The notes beneath the pieces are model-generated. The model saw only the letters and a list, made by a program, of their open reading frames with translations. It did no database searches and was not told the origin of the DNA. From a virus, in the IMG/VR virus record IMGVR_UViG_3300001749_000004, positions 1 to 47,971 of that record: 47,971 bases of DNA. One strand, given 5' to 3'. Both the position numbers and the translations under genes were made by a program. Shown here piece after piece: positions 41,137 to 47,971 of the stretch (position 1 is its first letter; the number at the start of each line of letters is the position of its first letter).

Positions 41137-43168
41137 ATTCTATCTCCTCATCGCTGTGGAAATAGATCGTTTTCCCATCGACGACTGCCTTGTAGGGGGT
41201 GGCCCCTTCTGGAAGCAGTTCAATGTCAGGCATGTGCTCTTTGAAATAAGCCAATGCACGGAGACAGTGTCCGTCGAACCCATCAGAATAGACCTTGATC
41301 TTCTCTGGATCATTGGTCGTCACTGCTGAGATTTTGTCCTCCAACGAGTCGAAGTCCAAACCCACAAACAGCCATCCGGGAGGTGCTTCAAAGCATTCCT
41401 TGATGAGCTTTGCAAGTCTCTGTTTGACTTTTGTGGAACCAGCAGAAGGGATGTTCTGTAGGTTGGGGTTGTTGCTCGAAAGTCTACCAGATGCAGTACC
41501 ACCCAGTCGGAAGTTTCCGAACAGATAATGCCATCCATCGTTACCCTTCTGGGCTTTAAGGAATGCCGGAAGAAACGTAGACAGGATAATCGCACTGGCT
41601 TTGAACTCGATTAGGATCTCCAAGAACCGGATGACCTTCGGATCCTTGGTGTGGTTGATCAGCTTCTCTAGAGTGTCAGCACCTGTGGCAGGCTGCTTGC
41701 TGTCAGTGTAATCCAACACCGGCAAACCAAGGAAGTCTTCATCATAAAGGAAGCGTTGAAGTTGCTGTGAAGATCCGGGGTTAAATTCGACCACAGTGTC
41801 TTTGGTCTTACCCAGATCAGCCTTCGTGATCTGCTTGGTTTTCAGCTTCGCATTCTTCTCGATGACTTTCTCATCTCGGAGCTGATCCATAAAGGACCAG
41901 ACGATCTGAAGACCATTCATCTTTGCCAAGTTGTCGTCACTCTCCTTGTGGAGCTGCTTGTCCAAGGCTTTCACCTTGCCCATGTTCAGAGGCATCCCAG
42001 TGAGCTGCATCTGAATGATGTCAATCACGGCTGGACGGAAGAGAGCTTGATATGGCTCCTCTTGCTGGTCAGCAATCATGATTGGACGGTTTTTGTTGAA
42101 CACATACCATGTTGATAGACCGTCGATCAGGTTGTATTCGAGGAGTTTGGGCAGTGGGATTTGGGTGATGTCATGGATGTCTTCCACCGCATAGTTCCCA
42201 GCAAACTCCTGAGCCTGTGCCTTCAGACCCAGCTCATTCCCAGCACACGAGTTGGTGGCCAGATAGGAGATGATCTGTGTGCAGTCCCAGTCTTTCAGCA
42301 TCACTTCCAAACCTTCGAGGAGACCCTCTTGATCCAGGATGTGATCCATAAATAGTTGATAAACAAGGACATACACGTCGTAGCAGATGTTGTGGTAGAT
42401 CATCTTCCGTTTGAAGTTATGGAAGAAAACCTGGAGAGCAGCTCGAACAGCTTTGTTCGTGAACTGAACCCCATGAGCACCTTCTGCTGCACTGCCTTTG
42501 GCAACAACGTAATCCACTGGAAAGGCAATGCCTTCGTGTTCGTTCCAGCAGAATGTGATCGTCCCAATCCCTGCATCATAGTGCTTCAGTGAGAAGCCTT
42601 CGATGTCACAGGTCAGATCACAATCCATCTTCAGCAGTTTGTCCAACCACTGAGCGATGTCTGTATCTGTCATTGGGTAGTCGGCGAACTTGATGATGTT
42701 CTCACCGACCACAGACACGTCTCCTTTGGCCCACCGTTTGGTAGACTCCAGAGCCATGCCGATCTTCTTCTTCATGTTGTCAGGATCGTAGAACACTCGA
42801 CCATAGTTCGGGCAGTATGTGACGGTGAAGTCCTCATCATACCCGGCTGTGAAGAAGTCTCCGATGGTGGTATCGGTCTTCGCTTTCTTGGTCAGGATCT
42901 TGAAGTAATCCGGCTGAGTTACAACGAGCATCTTGATCCCGGCTGCCTTTAGGTTGGGCAACAGGTCATCCAGATATTCCTTCATATCCGCAGCCGTGTT
43001 CTTCTTTCTGGTTCCATCCATAAAGAGGTCTGCGACCATGACATTCTCACCCAAGGCTTTCAGGTGAGGTTGGTAGTAGTGTTTCTGCACCTCCGCTGTC
43101 TGGATACGTGGAACCAGGATAGCAATCCGTGGGTCTTGAGCAGAGTTGCCAATGATCTCATACTTCAT
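41084..43168 (-). CDS. DNA polymerase I-type, N-terminal part: proofreading exonuclease, thumb and motif A (694 aa)
   Basis: The 3'-5' exonuclease shows Exo I CDIEG (D188, E190), Exo II HNICYDV and Exo III YNLIDGLSTW. A polymerase thumb follows, then the start of the palm: GGTASGRLSSNNPNLQNIP, the T7/Pol A signature before motif A, and motif A GLDFDSLEDKI with D605. After FDGHCLRALAYFKEHMPDI, about 45 residues of unfamiliar sequence (VVDGKTIYFHSDEEIEYEG) lead to a TGA. Motifs B and C are in the next gene. N4 gp39 is one chain of about 870 residues. The ATG overlaps the 103-residue gene's stop by 4 nt. Confidence 0.88.
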   Translation of the reverse strand: MKYEIIGNSAQDPRIAILVPRIQTAEVQKHYYQPHLKALGENVMVADLFMDGTRKKNTAADMKEYLDDLLPNLKAAGIKMLVVTQPDYFKILTKKAKTDTTIGDFFTAGYDEDFTVTYCPNYGRVFYDPDNMKKKIGMALESTKRWAKGDVSVVGENIIKFADYPMTDTDIAQWLDKLLKMDCDLTCDIEGFSLKHYDAGIGTITFCWNEHEGIAFPVDYVVAKGSAAEGAHGVQFTNKAVRAALQVFFHNFKRKMIYHNICYDVYVLVYQLFMDHILDQEGLLEGLEVMLKDWDCTQIISYLATNSCAGNELGLKAQAQEFAGNYAVEDIHDITQIPLPKLLEYNLIDGLSTWYVFNKNRPIMIADQQEEPYQALFRPAVIDIIQMQLTGMPLNMGKVKALDKQLHKESDDNLAKMNGLQIVWSFMDQLRDEKVIEKNAKLKTKQITKADLGKTKDTVVEFNPGSSQQLQRFLYDEDFLGLPVLDYTDSKQPATGADTLEKLINHTKDPKVIRFLEILIEFKASAIILSTFLPAFLKAQKGNDGWHYLFGNFRLGGTASGRLSSNNPNLQNIPSAGSTKVKQRLAKLIKECFEAPPGWLFVGLDFDSLEDKISAVTTNDPEKIKVYSDGFDGHCLRALAYFKEHMPDIELLPEGATPYKAVVDGKTIYFHSDEEIEYEGQKLLGHELFAQLNK
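41143..41149 (-). promoter_or_regulatory. internal ribosome binding site deciding the start of the polymerase C-half
   Basis: On the - strand GAGGAGA ends 7 nt before ATG 41136. It lies inside the coding sequence of the N-terminal polymerase part (encoding EEIEYE). Its quality and spacing match the best sites in the window, arguing that the second half is made by separate initiation. Confidence 0.8.
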
Positions 43169-43476
43169 AGTCTGCTCTCCAATAGACTTTCGATGGCCGA
43201 TTCGATTACTTCCCGGCTACTGGCACCACCATTGTACCAGTAACAAAGAAAACGGTACTCAGTGGTCTCACCGGGTGGAATCAAAAGTGTTCCACCGTGA
43301 ACGTCGATTGAGCTGCTCAAAGGTGTTACCTCAAACAGATCTTCGCCGATACGATAATAGCTTCGACCATCTTGACGATCTTCCCAGTCATAGAAATCAT
43401 CGTCATCTTCAATTTTGGGAACATCAGTCCGATTAGACCGTGTGACTTTCCCATAGAACATCTCCATGTCACTCAT
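43165..43476 (-). CDS. hypothetical acidic protein between helicase and polymerase (103 aa)
   Basis: I do not recognise it. The protein has an acidic N-terminal third (KIEDDDDFYDWED), a beta-rich middle (YRIGEDLFEVTPL; GTLLIPPGETTEYRFLCYWY) and a C-terminal helix rich in Glu and Leu. No membrane segment. It overlaps the helicase stop and the polymerase start by 4 nt each, so its translation is coupled to both. A polymerase or helicase accessory factor is a fair guess from place only. Confidence 0.6.
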   Translation of the reverse strand: MSDMEMFYGKVTRSNRTDVPKIEDDDDFYDWEDRQDGRSYYRIGEDLFEVTPLSSSIDVHGGTLLIPPGETTEYRFLCYWYNGGASSREVIESAIESLLESRL

Positions 43477-44741
43477 TCGAAATATCTTTCTGGAAGAGAT
43501 CCTCGGACGTAGATCCGAGATCGTGGGCGGGACAGAGCAACGTACTGTAGACGTGCTGTCTGTTCCTTGTTGGTTGACTTGCCGATGTCAGCAAGGTCAA
43601 CGATGACAGAGTCATAGGTGGACCCCTGAGCCTTGTGTGTGGTGGATGCACTGACTGACCGAAGATCGGGGAACCCGTTCTTGATCTTGAAGAAGCGTTC
43701 CCAGCTCTTGGTTTGGGAATAGAACTTCAGAACGTCAGCTCGATCATTGTGATCAGCAAAAGCTGTCACCTGATAGACCACACCGGAGTTCACATCTTCA
43801 ACGTCCATGATGATCATGCGGATGTTCTCACCAGAGATGATGCTCTGATCCAGATAATCATCAGTGACTCGAACCACACGAACAACTTGGTCAGTGTATA
43901 GACGCTCTTTGCCCACCAGTTCAGCCGATGAGTTGTTCGAAAGAATCTCACCAACTTCATATGGTTCCATGTAGCTGCGAAGCTCACGAATGAAGCTGTT
44001 GTATTCGATCACCCGTCGGTTGGTGTAGGACAGAACCCGTTTGGAAGGATCCTCTTGGTGGAACTCACGCTCCAGAACACCCTTGAGTGTGGTGCCATCG
44101 ACAAAGTCAATCACACCGGGGACTTCCTTGATCCGGGTGAACTTCCCGGTCAGGACTGTTTGCTTGGCTTGCTCACACAGCTCCATCAGAGCTGGTTGGC
44201 CAGCGTTACGCACAGGCATACCGAGAAGACCGGTCTCCATACCCTGAGCATAGATCGGAGAAATGTTCTCTTTGACAGGAGCCAATTGGTTTTTGTCCCC
44301 TACAAACAAGATCTTACAGTTCGAGTCTGTCCCTTTCATGATGTACTTGAACAGGTCAGTGTTCACCATTGAGCACTCATCGACGATGATGAGAATGGCA
44401 GAGTGAACCATCCACTTGGGGGTAGGAACAATCTTGACTGCACCGGTACGGAAGTTCTCCGAGACACGAAGATTCATGAACGAATAGATCGTCCCAATCT
44501 CACCTGCTCGGTGTGGCATTGCGTCAGAGATGACGGCTGCTGCTTTGTTGGTTGTCGCTGTGACTGCCACGCTGTGCATGGTCTTGGTTGTCTGATGCTT
44601 GAGGATCCCATCAGCGATTTGGGAGATCAGGTAGGTTTTGCCTGTGCCAGCACCACCGGATACGTCCATGAATTTGTCGGGTCCGTTGATGAACTGGATG
44701 ACCTTCATGAACACGGCTTGTTGGTCTTTGTTTAGAGCCAT
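43473..44741 (-). CDS. Dda/RecD-like SF1B DNA helicase (422 aa)
   Basis: A 5'-3' DNA helicase with all main SF1 motifs: Walker A GGAGTGKT (residues 29-36), Ia VTATTNKAA, Walker B ILIIVDECSMV (D121, E122), motif III FVGDKNQLAPV, motif IV region VLSYTNRRV, motif V THKAQGSTYDSVIVDL and motif VI QYVALSRPRSRIYV. The length (422) matches T4 Dda (439), which clears proteins and helps origin firing. In N4 the helicase gp42 is encoded next to the polymerase, as here. AAGGAAAC precedes the ATG. Confidence 0.92.
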   Translation of the reverse strand: MALNKDQQAVFMKVIQFINGPDKFMDVSGGAGTGKTYLISQIADGILKHQTTKTMHSVAVTATTNKAAAVISDAMPHRAGEIGTIYSFMNLRVSENFRTGAVKIVPTPKWMVHSAILIIVDECSMVNTDLFKYIMKGTDSNCKILFVGDKNQLAPVKENISPIYAQGMETGLLGMPVRNAGQPALMELCEQAKQTVLTGKFTRIKEVPGVIDFVDGTTLKGVLEREFHQEDPSKRVLSYTNRRVIEYNSFIRELRSYMEPYEVGEILSNNSSAELVGKERLYTDQVVRVVRVTDDYLDQSIISGENIRMIIMDVEDVNSGVVYQVTAFADHNDRADVLKFYSQTKSWERFFKIKNGFPDLRSVSASTTHKAQGSTYDSVIVDLADIGKSTNKEQTARLQYVALSRPRSRIYVRGSLPERYFE

Positions 44742-44761
44742 ATTCTTGTTTCCTTGAGGGG

Positions 44762-44786
44762 TGTCCCCAGTCCTAAGACCGGGGAC
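44762..44786 (-). other. hairpin between RNR and helicase genes
   Basis: An imperfect inverted repeat GTCCCCgGTC-ttag-GACtGGGGAC lies between the RNR stop (44796) and the helicase start. No T-run follows on the - strand, so a processing or attenuation element is more likely than a terminator. Confidence 0.5.
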
Positions 44787-44795
44787 GGTTGAGGT

Positions 44796-47174
44796 TTAAC
44801 CACATTTGCTGTGGCCACAGTCGTCACAGACTGGGCAACCCCCACGGTTTACCATGGTGAATGCGTTGCATTCAGAACATGGGTCCGGAAGGTAGTTGGT
44901 CTGTGTCTCTTCAGCGAGGAGTTCGTAGGTCTCCTCCAATGCTGCTTGGGTTTCATCCAGTCCGTCAATGTGACGTTCCAGAGTTTGACCAAGGTAAGCC
45001 ATGAAGGACGGCTGGTAACGGCCACCAACAAACTCTCCACCATTTGGATCCATGATGGATTTCAGATCGTTGATCACAAAGCTGATGTCACCACCACGAC
45101 GCATGACCGATGACATCATGCGAGTGAGTGCAACGATGTACTGAAAGTTGGACATGTCCTGGGTGTTGATGAAAATCTCGAATGGAGAGAGCTGGCCACC
45201 GATCCACTGATCACTGATTGTGACGTAGACGTTGGAGTTCTTCCACTTGAGCTTGTAGACCTTGGCTGTCAGCACTGGTTCCCGGTCTGACACAGTGTCC
45301 ATTGGGATTTCCACGGCTGGTGGAGCTTCTGGTCCTTCTTCTTTCTCATCTTCAATGATCGAGATCACTGAACCCAGAGTGTCGTTCGGACGATAGGTTG
45401 TGCAACCTTTGCAGCCAAGACGATAGGCTTCCATGTACACTTCCTTGAACTCTTCGAAGGAAATGTCTTCCGGACAGTTGATTGTCTTGGAGATCGACGA
45501 GTCGATCCATTTCTGCACAGCAGCTTGCATGACCAAGTGGTCATTGGGTGTGAGGGTCTGAGCTGTGACCAGATGTTCAGGATTTGGATCCACATCCCGA
45601 CCAGTTGACTCGCACCATTCACGATGCTTCAGCACGCCATAGTCTTCGACCATCTGTTCGACTTTGGTGACACCATCGTCTTCCAGAACTTTCCGCATGT
45701 ACCGGCCTGCGAAGACTGGTTCGATGCCTGAGCTGACGTTCCCTGCGTACATGGAGATCGTTCCTGTCGGAGCAATCGAAGTCAGCAGAGCATTCCGGAT
45801 CCCGTGTTGCATGATTGCATCACGCATTTCAGATGGGATCTCTTCCTGAGCCATGAAATCAGAGCGAACAAACTGTGTTCGTTGTTCAAAGGTTTCTGTT
45901 GCTGGGCATGGTCCGTACTCACGAGCCATTTGGATCGACTCCCAGTAGGCAGCCAGAGTGATTGTCTTCATCACTTTTTCGGCCAGCTCTTGGGAAATTG
46001 TCGAGCCATACTTCTCGTTGACCATGAACAACATGTCAGCAAAGCCAGTGATACCCAGACCCATACGACGTTTGAACTTCGCTTCTGCTTCTTGTTCAGG
46101 CAGAGGGAAATTCGACGAGTCAATCACCGAGTCCAGAAGACGGACGGCCACACGAGTTGTGCGTTCGATTTCATCGTAGTCGATTGAAGCCTTTGGTTCG
46201 AAAGGATTTTTCACCATCCGGCTCAGGTTGATGGAACCAAGCAAACATGCACCGTAAGGAGGCAATGGCTGTTCACCACATGGGTTCGTCGAAGCGATCT
46301 GCTCCACGTACCAGAGGTTGTTCATCTTGTTGATACGGTCAATGAACAGGACACCGGGTTCAGCATGGTTGTAGGTGTTGTCCATGATCTCATTCCAGAG
46401 GTCACGAGCCTTCACCACTTCATAGATCCAGAGTCCATCTGCACTCTGACCCAGTGAGGTGTCAGCAGGTGCAACTTCATGGCACAGTTCCCAGTCGAGA
46501 TCGTGGATGACTGCGTTCATGAACGGATCAGATGCCATCACAGACATGTTGAACATGTTGAGACGACCCATCTCACGTTTGGCTTTGATGAACTTGAGGA
46601 CATCAGGGTGTGTACACATGATGGTTGCCATCATCGCTCCCCGACGAGCACCAGCACTCATGATCGTGCGACACATTGCGTCCCAGACATCCATGAAGCT
46701 GAGTGGACCTGAAGCATTAGCATCAACACCTTTGACAGGAGCACCAGATGGACGAATTGGGCTGAAGTCATATCCGATACCACCACCTTGTTGCATGGTC
46801 AGTGCTGCTTCTTTGAGGTTGGTGAAGATGCTGTCCAGATCATCACCGATGGTTCCCATCACGTAGCAGTTGAACAGTGTGACTGCACGGCCACTGCCTG
46901 CACCGGCTGTGATCCGACCAGCAGGAAGGAATTTGAAGTCTTCCAGTGCGAGATAGAACCGTTGACGCCAGTTGTCACGAGACACGTCTGTGATCTCTGT
47001 GCCTGTCTTTTCACCGGTCAGGGTGATCTCTGCATCAGCACAGGAATTGGCGATACGACGCCAAGTATCTGAAACTGAAAGATCATCTGGGATGTCTGGG
47101 TTCGGGGTGGTCAGTTTGTATTTCCGGTCCCAGATCTCTTCCGAGATTGGTTGGGGGAAGGGATTGTTTTGCAT
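44796..47174 (-). CDS. nrdJ: adenosylcobalamin-dependent (class II) ribonucleotide reductase (792 aa)
   Basis: It reduces ribonucleotides to deoxyribonucleotides using a B12-derived radical. Visible hallmarks: C103 in LFNCYVMG (first redox Cys), the loop N297-P-C299-G-E301 (radical Cys between the catalytic Asn and Glu), GACLLGSINLSRM after it, and APTGTISMYAGNVSSGIEPVF. The C-terminus has the Cys-rich end CSECN...CPVCDDCGHSKCG typical of bacterial NrdJ. No ATP-cone is evident at the N-terminus, and no small radical subunit gene is adjacent, in keeping with class II. It supplies dNTPs for replication and implies a B12-containing host or sea water B12. AAGGAAGTTCC precedes the ATG. Confidence 0.93.
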   Translation of the reverse strand: MQNNPFPQPISEEIWDRKYKLTTPNPDIPDDLSVSDTWRRIANSCADAEITLTGEKTGTEITDVSRDNWRQRFYLALEDFKFLPAGRITAGAGSGRAVTLFNCYVMGTIGDDLDSIFTNLKEAALTMQQGGGIGYDFSPIRPSGAPVKGVDANASGPLSFMDVWDAMCRTIMSAGARRGAMMATIMCTHPDVLKFIKAKREMGRLNMFNMSVMASDPFMNAVIHDLDWELCHEVAPADTSLGQSADGLWIYEVVKARDLWNEIMDNTYNHAEPGVLFIDRINKMNNLWYVEQIASTNPCGEQPLPPYGACLLGSINLSRMVKNPFEPKASIDYDEIERTTRVAVRLLDSVIDSSNFPLPEQEAEAKFKRRMGLGITGFADMLFMVNEKYGSTISQELAEKVMKTITLAAYWESIQMAREYGPCPATETFEQRTQFVRSDFMAQEEIPSEMRDAIMQHGIRNALLTSIAPTGTISMYAGNVSSGIEPVFAGRYMRKVLEDDGVTKVEQMVEDYGVLKHREWCESTGRDVDPNPEHLVTAQTLTPNDHLVMQAAVQKWIDSSISKTINCPEDISFEEFKEVYMEAYRLGCKGCTTYRPNDTLGSVISIIEDEKEEGPEAPPAVEIPMDTVSDREPVLTAKVYKLKWKNSNVYVTISDQWIGGQLSPFEIFINTQDMSNFQYIVALTRMMSSVMRRGGDISFVINDLKSIMDPNGGEFVGGRYQPSFMAYLGQTLERHIDGLDETQAALEETYELLAEETQTNYLPDPCSECNAFTMVNRGGCPVCDDCGHSKCG

Positions 47175-47228
47175 TGGAACTTCCTTGTTGCATTTAGAAG
47201 GAACTGACTGGTCTAATCAGTCCCGTTG

Positions 47229-47282
47229 AAAAAGAAAAGCCCCCACTGATCCCGTAGGAGGAGATAATCAGCGGAGGCTTTT
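47229..47282 (-). terminator. terminator between the macro-domain gene and RNR
   Basis: A 16-bp stem (47235-47250 with 47267-47282) and 16-nt loop, followed on the - strand by TTTTCTTTTT. Two positions pair only as G-U, and only in - strand RNA, which supports function in that direction. It follows directly after the stop of the macro-domain gene. RNR downstream therefore needs read-through or its own promoter within 47175-47228, where I see a small hairpin GACTG/CAGTC but no clear promoter. Confidence 0.75.
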
Positions 47283-47284
47283 CG

Positions 47285-47695
47285 TCAAAACGTTCCCCAG
47301 AACTTGGCACCGTCCGGGAGGAATGGACGCCAAGCTATGTCGAAGAAACAGTTTGATTCGGGATAGGCAACGTAGTGAAACATCTCAGCGATGTCTTCAT
47401 CACGAAAACCAGAGAGACCAGTTCCAACTCGTGTCACTTGGAAGTCATGAACTTCCTTCGTGTCGTAGGAGTATTTGAGGAACCGTTGCACATGCTTGTG
47501 AACTGTGTCGATGTCCATGAAGCTGATGTTGATGCCTTTGGTAGGCAGGGCATAGGATTGACCTGTCATGCCTTCACCAACACCCAAAACAGCACCCTTG
47601 TGCTCACGAGCAAAGCGAGCTGCTCCTGCACCGTGGATACCGGAGAGGTTGGAACCAAAGATGAAGATCATTCCATCTGTGTCATGGAGGGTCAT
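47285..47695 (-). CDS. macro-domain-like (ADP-ribose-binding) phage protein (136 aa)
   Basis: The start chosen is ATG 47695 (MTLHDTDGMIFIFG), overlapping the upstream stop as ATGA; the longer open frame upstream is the end of the previous gene in another frame. The sequence IFGSNLSGIHGAGAARFA, then GVGEGMTGQSYALPTKG, matches the phage family with a macro-type fold: a strand ending in GSN, a Gly-rich loop of the ADP-ribose site, and the SYALPTK segment. Later TRVGTGLSGF and EDIAEMF follow the same plan. It could bind or hydrolyse ADP-ribose or related nucleotides. An ART-like module in the virion RNA polymerase makes a link conceivable but untested. Confidence 0.7.
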   Translation of the reverse strand: MTLHDTDGMIFIFGSNLSGIHGAGAARFAREHKGAVLGVGEGMTGQSYALPTKGINISFMDIDTVHKHVQRFLKYSYDTKEVHDFQVTRVGTGLSGFRDEDIAEMFHYVAYPESNCFFDIAWRPFLPDGAKFWGTF

Positions 47696-47970
47696 GAGAA
47701 CATCCACTTCAGAAGGAAGTACCAGCACGCCAATGAGAACACAACTCCGATGGCCCAAACATGGATTGGACGGAGCCAATCATCTTCTTCTGGTTCACAT
47801 TTGTACGAGCTGTGCTCAACACAGTTTCGGCAGTAGCCGTCGTAGTTGTGCAGTTGGATCTCTTCGTAACCACATTCTTTGCAGTGGAACGAATTGAAGA
47901 TCCCTTCATCGTCGGTGATACCGATCTCACCACAGCCACGACCAACAACACCTTTGTCATCAGAAAAGAC
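47692..47970 (-). CDS. zinc-ribbon and membrane-anchor protein, 5' end outside the window (C-terminal 92 aa)
   Basis: The frame is open to the window edge and no start is visible. Cysteine pairs HCKECGY and YCRNCVEH, plus a single GRGCGE and YKCEP, suggest a zinc ribbon or a pair of knuckles. A C-terminal membrane segment follows (about IHVWAIGVVFSLACWYFLLKW). The stop overlaps the next gene's ATG by 4 nt. Tail-anchored with a zinc module in the cytoplasm is the likely layout; I do not recognise the family. Other frames in this stretch give low-quality proteins. Confidence 0.65.
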   Translation of the reverse strand, partial: VFSDDKGVVGRGCGEIGITDDEGIFNSFHCKECGYEEIQLHNYDGYCRNCVEHSSYKCEPEEDDWLRPIHVWAIGVVFSLACWYFLLKWMFS

Positions 47971-47971
47971 G

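Noticed and set aside
40950-41240. Split intein at the polymerase break
   Set aside because: The extra sequence (about 45 plus 59 residues) is shorter than known mini-inteins. There is no Cys/Ser at a clear N-junction, and the His-Asn near residue 54-55 is followed by Val rather than Cys, Ser or Thr.
1-47971. CRISPR array, insertion sequence, integrase or attachment site
   Set aside because: No regularly spaced repeats, transposase or recombinase motifs, or terminal inverted repeats were seen. The gene content is that of a lytic phage.

Overview
The window is about 48 kb of a tailed-phage genome of the N4 type (podovirus, Schitoviridae-like). The evidence is seen directly. A 3751-residue virion protein carries all four single-subunit RNA polymerase motifs. 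The major capsid protein is of the N4 gp56 type. The order terminase, lysis genes, portal, scaffold, capsid, ejected proteins, giant polymerase mirrors N4 genes 68 down to 50. A replication block on the opposite strand (Dda-type helicase, Pol A-type DNA polymerase, gp43-like helicase-primase, gp44-like ATPase, gp45-like SSB) converges on it. The host cannot be fixed. A B12-dependent ribonucleotide reductase is known from N4-like phages of marine Rhodobacterales, so that is a reasonable but unproven guess.

Layout. 1-1460: two convergent tRNA arrays, seven on + (one cut by the window edge) and nine recognisable on -, plus one aberrant tRNA-like element. 1461-1698: spacer with a terminator. 1699-4235 (-): three probable tail or adhesin genes. 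4236-4311: divergent intergenic region. 4312-33506 (+): late genes: putative small and large terminase, connector-like protein, lysis cassette (holin, membrane protein, amidase, overlapping Rz/Rz1), portal, small protein, scaffold, capsid, gp55-like protein, a repeat coiled-coil protein, a membrane-region tail protein, and three ejected proteins ending in the giant virion RNA polymerase. 33507-33794: back-to-back terminators. 33795-47970 (-): middle genes from a partial zinc-ribbon membrane protein and a macro-domain protein through RNR, helicase, a split DNA polymerase, RecB/Cas4-like nuclease, helicase-primase, an RNA-rich spacer with tRNA-Arg, ATPase, SSB, RusA-like protein and a small membrane protein.

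How it works together, by analogy with N4: the giant polymerase is packaged, ejected with DNA, and transcribes early genes, which would lie to the right of the window. Middle replication genes then act, and the SSB probably helps host RNA polymerase to read the late block.

Most notable: (i) the DNA polymerase is split between motif A and motif B, inside roughly 105 extra residues, and the second half has its own strong ribosome binding site; (ii) the giant RNA polymerase is flanked by an ADP-ribosyltransferase-like domain and two HExxH metallopeptidase-like domains; (iii) that protein and its two upstream neighbours contain no cysteine in about 4,600 residues; (iv) a structured RNA of about 165 nt closed by a 12-bp stem, with a canonical T-arm, lies between replication genes; (v) the scaffold carries the same short motif at both ends, and SSB and the RusA-like protein share a C-terminal tip.
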